Part shown: in pieces, positions 1 through 7,214 of the stretch | Layout of the letters: each line of letters starts with the position of its first letter | Numbering within the stretch: position 1 is the first letter of the stretch | NCBI GenBank assembly: GCA_964569425.1 | Contig: CAZMVD010000037.1 | Location: forward strand, 1 to 33,111 | Direction: 5' to 3' | From: JACQXM01 sp964569425 | GTDB taxonomy: Bacteria; Planctomycetota; Phycisphaerae; UBA1845 | DNA length: 33,111 nucleotides | Notes under the pieces: model-generated | The model's database searches: none | Told to the model about the DNA's origin: nothing | What the model saw: the letters and a program-made list of their open reading frames with translations, nothing else | Translations under genes and position numbers: made by a program

Positions 1-16
1 TGTTTCGCGCGAAACA
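1..16. promoter_or_regulatory. parS: parS-like site 1 (GCGC centre)
   Basis: TGTTTCGCGCGAAACA, a perfect palindrome with a GCGC centre instead of ACGT. It lies at the window edge, so its left flank is not visible. The right flank is three bases then TTGCGC. Confidence 0.8.
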
Positions 17-30
17 GGTTTGCGCAACGT

Positions 31-46
31 TGTTTCACGTGAAACA
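31..46. promoter_or_regulatory. parS: parS site 2 (canonical)
   Basis: TGTTTCACGTGAAACA, a perfect match to the consensus. GCGCAA lies three bases to the left and TTGCGC three bases to the right, making an extended palindrome from 22 to 55. Confidence 0.9.
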
Positions 47-119
47 GTCTTGCGCGAGAAGGCCAACAGCCGGGTGGCCACAGGAAGCGCAGACGGTGGT
101 CGTCGCCGAGGCGCAACGA

Positions 120-135
120 TGTTTCGCGCGAAACA
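120..135. promoter_or_regulatory. parS: parS-like site 3 (GCGC centre)
   Basis: TGTTTCGCGCGAAACA. GCGCAA lies three bases upstream; the right flank is TTGCAC, one mismatch from TTGCGC. Confidence 0.8.
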
Positions 136-183
136 GTCTTGCACGGGGTGCGGAAGACGGAGACGCGGGTGTTAATCTGGGAA

Positions 184-199
184 TGTTTCACGTGAAACA
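184..199. promoter_or_regulatory. parS: parS site 4 (canonical)
   Basis: TGTTTCACGTGAAACA, preceded by TTAATCTGGGAA and followed by GTCTTGCGC. It sits in the long repeat 150-208 that is copied at 490-548. It lacks the left GCGCAA arm. Confidence 0.9.
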
Positions 200-239
200 G
201 TCTTGCGCAGTGGCGCGGGCCTCCGTGCCTGCGCAATAT

Positions 240-255
240 TGTTTCACGTGAAACA
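240..255. promoter_or_regulatory. parS: parS site 5 (canonical)
   Basis: TGTTTCACGTGAAACA with both flanking arms (GCGCAA at 231-236, TTGCGC at 259-264), a complete 34-bp extended palindrome. Confidence 0.9.
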
Positions 256-306
256 GTCTTGCGCTGGGGGGAGTGGATAGCGAAGTCGATGGTGTTAATC
301 TGGGCA

Positions 307-322
307 TGTTCCACGTGAAACA
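307..322. promoter_or_regulatory. parS: parS site 6 (Bacillus-like variant)
   Basis: TGTTCCACGTGAAACA, the variant familiar from Bacillus subtilis parS. It is preceded by the TTAATCTGGG repeat element and followed by GTCTTGCGC. Confidence 0.88.
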
Positions 323-362
323 GTCTTGCGCTGTGGCGCGGGCTGCGAGTGCTCCCCGTCCG

Positions 363-381
363 CCCCCCTTGCCAAGGGGGG
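363..381. repeat. Perfect C/G hairpin inside the parS array
   Basis: Six C, TT, GCC loop, AA, six G: an 8-bp perfect stem with a 3-base loop between parS sites 6 and 7. It looks like a small mobile or REP-like palindrome inserted in the array, in the longest inter-site gap (95 bp). There is no T-tract after it, so I do not call it a terminator. Confidence 0.5.
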
Positions 382-401
382 ATGGGGGGGTCGCCCAAAC
401 A

Positions 402-417
402 TGTTTCGCGCGAAACA
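402..417. promoter_or_regulatory. parS: parS-like site 7 (GCGC centre)
   Basis: TGTTTCGCGCGAAACA. The left arm is GCCCAA, one mismatch from GCGCAA, at three-base distance; the right arm TTGCGC is exact. Confidence 0.8.
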
Positions 418-457
418 GTCTTGCGCAGTGGCGCGGGCCTCCGTGCCCGCGCCTACG

Positions 458-473
458 TGTTTCACATGAAACG
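458..473. promoter_or_regulatory. parS: parS-like site 8 (most diverged)
   Basis: TGTTTCACATGAAACG, two changes from consensus, followed by GTCTTGCGC. The weakest member of the array; it may bind ParB poorly. Confidence 0.6.
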
Positions 474-523
474 GTCTTGCGCTGAGGGCGCAGAAGACGG
501 AGACGTGGGTGCTAATCTGGGAA

Positions 524-539
524 TGTTTCGCGTGAAACA
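524..539. promoter_or_regulatory. parS: parS-like site 9
   Basis: TGTTTCGCGTGAAACA, one change from consensus, in the repeat copy 490-548 and followed by GTCTTGCGC. Confidence 0.8.
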
Positions 540-590
540 GTCTTGCGCGAAAATGCCGAAACGCCGCAATGGCTGTGAATTGCGCAAGCT

Positions 591-606
591 TGTTTCACGT
601 GAAACA
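591..606. promoter_or_regulatory. parS: parS site 10 (canonical)
   Basis: TGTTTCACGTGAAACA, the last site. The left arm GCGCAA is at 582-587; the right arm has degenerated to TTGTGC. The common GTCTTGCGC flank is replaced here by CGTTTGTGC. Confidence 0.9.
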
Positions 607-902
607 CGTTTGTGCTAGGTCCGTATTAGTTATTTTATGCGTACGCCCCGAAGTTATCGGACAAAATATTATAGGACCAGTCCGAATTCGGATTTCAGCT
701 GGAGGATTGCGAGCCGCAGCGGTTGGCGCTCGTTTCTGGCACGCTCGCGGAATCGCCGACTGCCGATGAGCGATTGGGGGTGGGTGGATTGCAAACGGCA
801 AATCGGATGTGCCGGTGTTTCGGCGCTCTGGCGTTTCACTTCTTGCCCTCGTGGCTTCTCCTTCATTCGCCATTCTTGATTCGCCATTCGTCATTCTCCC
901 TG
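607..902. other. Intergenic stretch with short degenerate repeats
   Basis: No gene is convincing here. Bases 615-690 are notably AT-richer than the surroundings. At 862-897 short near-repeats of ATTCGCCATTC and ATTCGTCATTC run in tandem, and 756-805 carries similar CGATTG/GCAAATCGG fragments. Such degenerate short-unit strings look like non-coding drift. I found no clear DnaA boxes, although a parS neighbourhood with an AT-rich island would be a reasonable place to look. Confidence 0.4.
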
Positions 903-2339
903 TCATCCCCCGCGTGCGTGGTTCAGCACCATCAGGCGGATTTCGGTCATGTCTTCCATGGCGAAGTGGATGCCCTCGCGGCCGAGGCCGGAGTCCTTCA
1001 CGCCGCCGTAGGGCATGTGGTCCACGCGAAAGCTGGGCACATCGTTAATGATGACGCCGCCCACCTCCAGCTCGCGGAAGGCGTACTGGGCGCGGTCGAG
1101 GTGGTTGGTAAACACGCCGGCCTGCAGGCCGTAAATGCTGTCGTTGACCACGCGGATCGCCTCGCGAAAGTCTGAAAACGGCTGCAAGGTTGCCACTGGG
1201 CCGAACGCCTCCACGCAACTGATCTTCATCCGCGGATCCACGTTTTCCAGCAGCGTGGCGTCGAAGAACAGGCCGTGGCGTTGGCCGCCGACGAGCACGC
1301 GCGCCCCGCCGTTGACGGCCTCGTGCATCCAGCTTTCCAAACGCCGGGCGTCGGCTTCGGAGATGATCGGCCCGAGGAAGGTGTCCTCGTCCATCGGATC
1401 GCCGGCTTTGAGTTCGCGCGTGCGACGGACCAGTTCGGCCTTGAGCGGTTCGTAGATGCGCTCGTGGGCGAGGATGCGCTGGACGCTGATGCAGCTCTGA
1501 CCCGACTGATAGAACGCGCCAATGATGATCCGCTGGGCGGCGAAGGGGACGTCGGCGTCTTCGTCGACGATGCACGCCGCGTTGCCGCCGAGTTCGAGGA
1601 CGACCTTCTTTTTGCCGGCGCGGGCCTTGAGCTTCCAGCCGACTTCGGGCGAGCCGGTGAACGAAAGGAGCTTGAGCCGTTCGTCCGTGGTGAACAGGTC
1701 GGCACCGTCGCGCGCGCAGGGGAGGATGCTGAACGCACCGGGGGGCAGATCGGTCTCGGCAAGGATTTCGCCGAGCAACAGCGCGCCGATAGGGGTCCAG
1801 CTTGCCGGTTTGAGGATGAACGGGCAGCCGACGGCGATTGCCGGAGCGATCTTGTGCGCCGCCAGGTTGAGCGGGAAGTTGAACGGCGAAATGAAACTGC
1901 ACGGGCCGATGGGAAAGCGCCGCCACCAGCCTTCATATCCCGCGGCGCGCGGGCTGATGTCCATCGCCAGGTATTCGCCGGCGATGCGGACGGATTCCTC
2001 CGCGGCCACGCGGAAGGTATCGGCCAGGCGGCCGACTTCGCCGCGCGCGTCGCGGATGGGCTTGCCGGCTTCGATGCACAGGGCGCGGGCGAGTTCCTCG
2101 TGCCGCTCGTTCACACGGCGGACGACGTGGTTGAGCACCGTCTGGCGGTGATGGCCCGGCATGCGGCGGGTGTGTTCGAAGGCCTGCACCGCGGCGGCGA
2201 TGGCGGCGTCGATGGCGGCGGCGTCTGCCACGGCCACGCGTGTGGCGGGCTGGCCGGTGTACTTGTTGGTGACGACGAGGTCGGCGTTGGGGGCGGTCGG
2301 TTGGTTGGCGAGATAGTAGGGGTAAGATTCGCGGAGCAT
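903..2339 (-). CDS. Aldehyde dehydrogenase family protein (NAD(P)-dependent)
   Basis: 478 residues, full length for the soluble ALDH superfamily, which oxidises aldehydes to carboxylates with NAD(P)+. Visible family features are the SPFNFP segment with the conserved Asn at 154, ILKPAS with the cofactor-binding Lys at 177, FTGS at 227-230, the general-base Glu at 249 in LELGGN and the nucleophile Cys at 283 in GQSC. The subgroup resembles the lactaldehyde or phosphonoacetaldehyde dehydrogenase-like ALDHs, but the substrate cannot be fixed from sequence. It starts at ATG 2339 with AAAGG about nine bases upstream. It is a lone gene transcribed toward the parS array, so context gives no pathway. 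Confidence 0.95.
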   Translation of the reverse strand: MLRESYPYYLANQPTAPNADLVVTNKYTGQPATRVAVADAAAIDAAIAAAVQAFEHTRRMPGHHRQTVLNHVVRRVNERHEELARALCIEAGKPIRDARGEVGRLADTFRVAAEESVRIAGEYLAMDISPRAAGYEGWWRRFPIGPCSFISPFNFPLNLAAHKIAPAIAVGCPFILKPASWTPIGALLLGEILAETDLPPGAFSILPCARDGADLFTTDERLKLLSFTGSPEVGWKLKARAGKKKVVLELGGNAACIVDEDADVPFAAQRIIIGAFYQSGQSCISVQRILAHERIYEPLKAELVRRTRELKAGDPMDEDTFLGPIISEADARRLESWMHEAVNGGARVLVGGQRHGLFFDATLLENVDPRMKISCVEAFGPVATLQPFSDFREAIRVVNDSIYGLQAGVFTNHLDRAQYAFRELEVGGVIINDVPSFRVDHMPYGGVKDSGLGREGIHFAMEDMTEIRLMVLNHARGG

Positions 2340-2419
2340 GGTCGAGCCTTTCTGCGGCCTGCGGCGGCCGCGGCGGGGAAACTCGGACGGATTTTCCGTA
2401 CGGGGGGTATTATAACCGC

Positions 2420-2638
2420 ATGACGACAGATCAGGATTTTGCCTGGCTTATCGACCACGGGGCGGAGTTGGTGCGCGACTACGAAGGCAAGTGGATTGCC
2501 GTCGCGGGTGAGCGAATTGTCGGCGTCGGGGACTCGGCTCTCGCGGCGGCGGCCGAGGCGCGCGAACAGGCCCCCGGCCGGCCGTTTATCCTTGAACACG
2601 TGCTTCCCGTGGCCGACATTGCTCATGTCCGTTCATAA
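2420..2638 (+). CDS. Small DUF5678-type protein
   Basis: 72 residues. The pattern YEGKWIAVAGERIVGVG, a run of Ala-rich helix, then PFILEHV matches the small DUF5678 family, which has no known biochemical function. It diverges from the aldehyde dehydrogenase. A TATTAT hexamer at 2408-2413 lies only six bases before the ATG. If this is the -10 element, the transcript would start at or next to the start codon (leaderless). Its last 14 bases overlap the next ORF, which suggests the two are translated together. Confidence 0.75.
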   Translation: MTTDQDFAWLIDHGAELVRDYEGKWIAVAGERIVGVGDSALAAAAEAREQAPGRPFILEHVLPVADIAHVRS

Positions 2639-2819
2639 GTGGCGATCCGTTCGTACGGCGAACTTTGGCGGCGTGTTTGCCAATCCGAACAGCCCCTTGC
2701 TGATCCCGTTTACCTTGTGCGCGGGGCTACCGTGCCAGATTGTTGACACTGGCAGGATGATCGTACCGGACAAACTCTACGAAGACTTGAAGAAGCTTGC
2801 TTCCGCGCGATGGGGTTGA
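2625..2819 (+). CDS. Small ORF with DTG motif, possible aspartic-protease remnant
   Basis: 64 residues starting at an ATG inside the end of the DUF5678 gene. The only recognisable element is VDTG at about residues 40-43, followed by a short hydrophobic and a charged helical stretch. DUF5678 genes are, as I recall, often followed by clan AA retropepsin-like aspartic proteases with a DTG catalytic motif. Those are around 120 residues, so this would be a shortened or decayed version. The link is inference. It could also be an unrelated small protein or a chance ORF. Confidence 0.4.
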   Translation: MSVHKWRSVRTANFGGVFANPNSPLLIPFTLCAGLPCQIVDTGRMIVPDKLYEDLKKLASARWG

Positions 2820-2876
2820 CCGGCGGGGCCTGGTTCTTCCCGAGGCAACGCGGCGCGGTGTTCAGACTCTAGCCGT

Positions 2877-4253
2877 TCAGCCGCCTGACTCGTCCTTTCC
2901 GCCGGCGGGGCGGAGGGCCTTGCCGCAGTGGGGGCAGGTGGCGGCGAGAAGGCGCGCCCAGCGCTGAGCGAGGACGTGCTCGCGGCGCTGCAGTTCGTCG
3001 GTGCGGCGGGCGATTTCGCTTTCCCGTTTGACGAGGTCGGCCTGGGCCGCGGTGAGTTTGTCCTGTTCCGACTGGATGCGCGCCAGTTGCGCGGCGAGTT
3101 CGCGTTCGCGCGCGGTGATCTGCTCGTGGTAGCGGGTGAGGTCGTGCAGTTGGCCGCGCAGGGCGGCGTCCTTGGCGTCGAGTTCGGTCTCGCGGGCCGA
3201 GAGGTCGGCGCCCTGTTTGTTCAGCTTCTCGGCGTCTTCGCGCAACTGGGTCTGCCAGCGATTGAGCCGTTCCCACGAATCGGAGATGCTGCCCTGGAGC
3301 TTGCCCAACTCTTCCTCAATGTGGGCGAGGCCGGCGCTCGGCGACGGTCCTGCTTCTCCGGGAGCCGCGGGACGGGGCATCGGCGGCGGTGCGACAGCGC
3401 GAACGTCTTGCGGGTTCCCGGGCGAAGGCGATGCCGGAGTGGTGCCGGGCGTGTCGGCCGCCAGCGTCACGGGCGGCTCTGCCGTGTTGGGGCTGGTTCG
3501 AGCGGCGAAATTCTTGCGCGGGATTTCGATCGTGGCCACGTCCACCGCGGGCGCCTGCACGGCGCCGATGGCGAGCAGCAGCGGACCGATGCTGACGCGA
3601 TCGCCGGTGCACAGGGCCGAGACGGCGCAGGGGTTGCCATTGACGCCGACGCCGGTGCGCGAGCCGAGATCGAAGACGGCGGGCTCGTTATTGCACATGA
3701 AGACCAGCGCGTGACGCGTGGAGACATCGGCGTGATCGATGCGGATGCCGGCGTTGCTGTGGCGTCCGAGGAGGACGACGGCGTCCTCGATCTGCCAGGT
3801 GTTGTCGGTGTGTTCGAGGCGGACGGCGATGGGCTGGGGGAACTTGGTGGGTTCAACGAATTCCATGCCGCAGCCGGAGTCGTCTTTTTGCGCATCGGCA
3901 TCGGTGGATCGAATGGCGATCTGAATGCGGGTTCCCCCGACGGTGATGACGTCGCCGTCCTTGAGCGCTACGAGGTCCACCGGGTTGTTGTTGCACTGGG
4001 TACCACTGGAGGTGTGGAGGTCCTTGAGCAGCACGTCCTTTCCGGTGTTGACGATGACGCAATGTGCCTTGGTGACGTCGTGGTCGTGCAGGGCAATGTG
4101 CGCGGGCCGCGATGAACCGATGAGCGTGACCGGACGGCGGACGTTCCAGGTTTTCTGGTTGGCGGAGCCCACGCCGGCGGTGATGCGAACCGAAGGCGCA
4201 CTCGGGGGCAGCTCGAGTTCGGGTCTTTCGATTTGTACGGTTCCATCTGTCAT
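2877..4253 (-). CDS. Double-FHA protein with coiled coil and C-terminal CPHC
   Basis: 458 residues in three parts. Two forkhead-associated domains, which bind phosphothreonine, occupy about 27-115 (GSSRP, TKAHC, SSGT) and 145-232 (LGRHS, STRHA, SRTG). A Pro/Ala-rich linker follows (about 255-305). A long charged coiled coil runs from about 308 to 435. The chain ends with CPHC at 440-443; only one Cys pair is present, so a full zinc ribbon would need a partner. No signal peptide or membrane segment is seen, so it is probably cytoplasmic. FHA proteins read out Ser/Thr kinase signalling, and a kinase gene lies at 17257-20094, but a link between the two is only a possibility. Starts at ATG 4253 with GGAG upstream. 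Confidence 0.9.
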   Translation of the reverse strand: MTDGTVQIERPELELPPSAPSVRITAGVGSANQKTWNVRRPVTLIGSSRPAHIALHDHDVTKAHCVIVNTGKDVLLKDLHTSSGTQCNNNPVDLVALKDGDVITVGGTRIQIAIRSTDADAQKDDSGCGMEFVEPTKFPQPIAVRLEHTDNTWQIEDAVVLLGRHSNAGIRIDHADVSTRHALVFMCNNEPAVFDLGSRTGVGVNGNPCAVSALCTGDRVSIGPLLLAIGAVQAPAVDVATIEIPRKNFAARTSPNTAEPPVTLAADTPGTTPASPSPGNPQDVRAVAPPPMPRPAAPGEAGPSPSAGLAHIEEELGKLQGSISDSWERLNRWQTQLREDAEKLNKQGADLSARETELDAKDAALRGQLHDLTRYHEQITARERELAAQLARIQSEQDKLTAAQADLVKRESEIARRTDELQRREHVLAQRWARLLAATCPHCGKALRPAGGKDESGG

Positions 4254-4580
4254 GGGTGTCTCCCCCCTTTGGATGCGGCGCGTTCAGCGTTCCCGTTTGA
4301 AACGCCTCGACGCTCCGAGCGCATGTGCGCTCATGCGTGCCGACACGGGCGCCGGCCGCCGCGGTCGGCTCTTCCCCCTTCATGGTTTATCGGCAATCCG
4401 TACCCCGGCACGAACGCTTGTAGAACCTGGGTAGTCTGGTGTATCTACTCCATCCGGATACCCTACAATTCCGCGCCGGGCGCGGGCAAGTTCCGAATTG
4501 AATTGACCTCGGGTAGGTCGGCAACGGGGCGCCGGCAACGCCGGCTATCGGACGGCGTGCAGGATGAGAGGGTAGTCGTA
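4254..4580. other. Divergent intergenic region upstream of surE
   Basis: 327 bp between the FHA gene (minus) and surE (plus). No gene is supported. A TACAAT hexamer at 4464-4469 is the best -10-like element for surE, without a clear -35 partner. Bases 4571-4573 (GGT) give only a weak ribosome-binding site before ATG 4581. An open frame does continue upstream of surE to 4233, but its composition is not protein-like. Confidence 0.35.
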
Positions 4581-5309
4581 ATGAATATTCTGCTGACCAA
4601 CGACGACGGGGTGGATGCGCCGGGTCTGCACGCGGCCTATCGGGCCTTGCGCGAACTGGGGCACGTGCACGTGGTGGCCCCGCGTTCGGAGCGCTCGGCG
4701 TGCAGCCACATGATAACCCTGCGGCGCCCGGTACGGGTGGAGCGTCTCACGGACGACCGCTATTTGGACGTACACGCCGTGGACGGCACGCCGGCCGATT
4801 GTGTTCGTGTGGCTTATGCGGAACTGTTTGGGGGTCGGATTGATCTGGTGGTTTCGGGCATTAATGCCGGGGCCAATGCGGGCGTGGACGTTTTTTATTC
4901 GGGGACGGTGGCGGGTGCGCGGGAGGGGGCGATTCTGCGGATTCCGTCGGTGGCGATTTCGCAGGCGATGCGTGCCGGACTGGATGTCGACTGGTCCGCG
5001 GCGAGTGCCGTGGCGGCGACTTTGATTCCGGCGCTGGCACAGGAACCGTTGCCCGAGCCGGGGTTTTGGAGCATCAACCTGCCGGCGCCCATACCCTCCG
5101 AGCCCATGGAAAAGGTACACCGGGTGCCCGTGGCCACGCACTCCATGCCCATGTCCTTTGAGCGGAAAGAAATCGAGGGTGATCGCGTGCTGGAGTTCAC
5201 GTACGGCGCTTCGTATTGGCTGCGTGAAGAAACGGGCCCGAGCGACTATACCACCATTCGCGACGGCGGGATCGCGATTTCGGCGGTACCGCTGATGGGG
5301 AGGTTCTAA
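4581..5309 (+). CDS. surE: 5'/3'-nucleotidase SurE
   Basis: 242 residues, normal for SurE, a metal-dependent phosphatase that removes phosphate from nucleoside monophosphates and helps stationary-phase survival. The start gives MNILLTNDDG, with the two metal-binding Asp residues at 8-9. GTPADCV and SGINAGANAGVDVFYSGTVA follow, both SurE hallmarks. The start was set at ATG 4581 because family members begin directly at this strand; the longer upstream frame was discarded. It is first on plus in the envelope block, separated by 230 bp from the transporter gene, so probably a separate transcript. Confidence 0.95.
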   Translation: MNILLTNDDGVDAPGLHAAYRALRELGHVHVVAPRSERSACSHMITLRRPVRVERLTDDRYLDVHAVDGTPADCVRVAYAELFGGRIDLVVSGINAGANAGVDVFYSGTVAGAREGAILRIPSVAISQAMRAGLDVDWSAASAVAATLIPALAQEPLPEPGFWSINLPAPIPSEPMEKVHRVPVATHSMPMSFERKEIEGDRVLEFTYGASYWLREETGPSDYTTIRDGGIAISAVPLMGRF

Positions 5310-5539
5310 GAGAATTGCGAACGGGGAATGACGAGTAGCGCATGGGCGGCCGCGCGGTTCATGCGCGCTGCGAAATCGCGGTCGATCCGTCGTAGCCGAT
5401 CCGCGGTCAGAGGGGGAAGGGCGAGAGCAGCGGATCAAGTGTGATGAGGCACTCGGCGGCGGCCGGTCGGCGAGTGACTGTGCACAGGCCGCCATCTACC
5501 GGGGCGGCTCACGAAGGCGAAAAGGAAGGATGAAATGTC

Positions 5540-7069
5540 ATGGCTGACCAAACAGCGGGAAAGGGCGGCGGAGCATTGGCGCGTTTCCTTCGCGTCGTGG
5601 AACGTGCCGGCAATGCCCTGCCGCACCCCGCCACGCTGTTCCTGATTCTTGCCCTCGGGGTCATTCTGCTGTCCGACCTGGCCGCGCGGACCGGCATGGC
5701 GGTCGAGCATCCGGGTACCGGTCAACCGATCGTGCCCATGAGCCTGCTGACGGTCGCGGGGCTGCATCGCATTCTGACGAATATGGTGACGAATTTCACC
5801 AACTTTGCTCCCTTGGGGACGGTGCTGGTGGCGCTGCTGGGCATCGGGGTGGCGGAATCGAGCGGATTGATCGGCGCGGTCATGCGCCTGCTGGTGCTTT
5901 CCGCGCCGCGCAAACTGCTGACCATGGTGGTGGTCTTTTCGGGCGTGCTATCCAACATGGCGAGCGAGATCGGCTATGTGCTGCTGGTTCCGCTGGCGGC
6001 GGTGATTTTTCAATCGGCGGGCCGGCACCCGTTGGTGGGGTTGGCCGCGGGGTTTGCGGGTGTTTCGGGCGGGTACAGCGCCAACCTGCTGTTGGGCACG
6101 GTGGATCCGCTGCTGGCGGGCTTGTCGCAGGAAGCGGCGCGGATCATCGAACCGACCTATCTGGTCAATCCGGCGTGCAACCTGTATTTCATGATCGCCT
6201 CGACGTTCATGATCACGTTCGTCGGCACCTGGGTGACGGAGAAGCTGGTCGCTCCGCGACTGGGTGCCTGGCAGGGCCACGGTGGCGGCGAGTCGTCGGA
6301 GATGCAGCGTTTGCAGCCGGCGGAGAAGCGGGGCTTGTGGTGGGCACTGGCGGCGGGGGCGGCGTTTTCGGCTGTGTTGCTGTGGGGAACCGTGCCCGCC
6401 GACGGGTTTCTTCGCGATCCGGTTACGCGCGACCTGTTGCATTCGCCGTTCATGTCCGGCATTGTCGCGTTCATTTTTCTGGGTGGGGTGATTCTGGGAC
6501 TGGCGTACGGGATCGGCGCGGGAACGATTCGCCGGGACGGCGACGCGGTGCAGGGCATGGCCAAGGCGATGGAGACGCTGGGCGGCTATATGGTGCTGGT
6601 GTTCTTTGCGGCGCAGTTTGTGGCCTATTTCAACTGGACGAACCTGGGGCTGATTCTGGCGGTGAAAGGCGCCGAGACCCTGAAAGCTTCGGGGTTCGGC
6701 GGCATTCCGCTGATGATCAGCTTTGTGGTGTTGTCATCGGCCATCAACCTGTTGATGGGCAGCGCCTCGGCCAAGTGGGCGGTGATGGCCCCGGTGTTCG
6801 TGCCCATGTTCATGCTGCTGGAATACCCGCCGGAATTGACCCAGGCGGCCTATCGCGTGGGCGATTCGTGCACGAATATCATTTCTCCGACCATGTCCTA
6901 CTTTGCGTTGATCGTGGCGTTTTTTCAGAAGTATGACGCGCGGGCGGGCATCGGCACGCTGGTGGCGACCATGCTGCCTTATTCCATCGTGTTTCTGGTG
7001 GCCTGGTGCGTGCTGCTCATCGTCTGGCTTAGTCTGGGGATTCCGCTGGGGCCGGGCATCGGGGCCTGA
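5540..7069 (+). CDS. AbgT-family transporter
   Basis: 509 residues with about a dozen hydrophobic segments. The N-terminus (ERAGNALPHPATLF) and the conserved core (GVLSNMASEIGYVLLVPL; GASA-type loop; SPTMSYFAL near 450) identify the AbgT family. These are inner-membrane exporters or importers first described for p-aminobenzoyl-glutamate and later linked to sulphonamide efflux driven by proton motive force. The actual substrate here is unknown. GGAAGGA lies about eleven bases before ATG 5540. A nearer ATG at 5530 ends after five codons and was rejected. Confidence 0.92.
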   Translation: MADQTAGKGGGALARFLRVVERAGNALPHPATLFLILALGVILLSDLAARTGMAVEHPGTGQPIVPMSLLTVAGLHRILTNMVTNFTNFAPLGTVLVALLGIGVAESSGLIGAVMRLLVLSAPRKLLTMVVVFSGVLSNMASEIGYVLLVPLAAVIFQSAGRHPLVGLAAGFAGVSGGYSANLLLGTVDPLLAGLSQEAARIIEPTYLVNPACNLYFMIASTFMITFVGTWVTEKLVAPRLGAWQGHGGGESSEMQRLQPAEKRGLWWALAAGAAFSAVLLWGTVPADGFLRDPVTRDLLHSPFMSGIVAFIFLGGVILGLAYGIGAGTIRRDGDAVQGMAKAMETLGGYMVLVFFAAQFVAYFNWTNLGLILAVKGAETLKASGFGGIPLMISFVVLSSAINLLMGSASAKWAVMAPVFVPMFMLLEYPPELTQAAYRVGDSCTNIISPTMSYFALIVAFFQKYDARAGIGTLVATMLPYSIVFLVAWCVLLIVWLSLGIPLGPGIGA

Positions 7070-7214
7070 GCGGGCATGTTCCGCATTGCCGCAGGAATCG
7101 ATGCTGGTATGATTCCTCAGGCCAATGGTGCGGTCAGGCGCGGAAATCGATTGAGGACATGTTTGGGACGACTTCTTGAGCTGCGCGGACAAATCGGTCT
7201 TATGGAGGGGGCGC

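Larger units (their letters stand above)
1..606. repeat. parS: Array of ten parS-like ParB-binding palindromes
   Basis: Ten 16-bp palindromes of the form TGTTTCACGTGAAACA occur at 1-16, 31-46, 120-135, 184-199, 240-255, 307-322, 402-417, 458-473, 524-539 and 591-606. This is the known consensus for chromosomal parS, the site where ParB loads and spreads before chromosome segregation by ParA and SMC. Start-to-start spacings are 30, 89, 64, 56, 67, 95, 56, 66 and 67 bp. Seven sites are followed by the same nine bases GTCTTGCGC, and site 3 by a one-mismatch version. Longer stretches are also repeated: 150-208 matches 490-548 with four differences, so the array grew by tandem duplication. No convincing gene lies inside. 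parA, parB and the origin are not in the window; the first site begins at base 1, so the array may extend leftward. The site identity is seen directly; function is inferred from the consensus. Confidence 0.9.

Noticed and set aside
1..606. CRISPR-like regular repeats
   Set aside because: Repeats are palindromic 16-mers with variable 30-95 bp spacing, and the spacers are themselves duplicated; no Cas genes are present.
30..618. Several short ORFs with recurring peptides such as MFHVKQSCA
   Set aside because: They are translations of the parS palindromes and their flank; the repetition comes from the DNA sites, not from a protein.
615..690. AT-rich island as a possible replication origin
   Set aside because: It is next to the parS array, but I could not find clear DnaA boxes, and no origin genes are in the window.
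4233..4580. N-terminal extension of SurE
   Set aside because: SurE proteins begin at the MNILLTNDDG strand; the extension has no protein-like pattern.
7093..7117. AGGAATC/GATTCCT inverted repeat between the AbgT gene and bamA
   Set aside because: Seven base pairs with an 11-base loop and no T-run; too weak to call a terminator.
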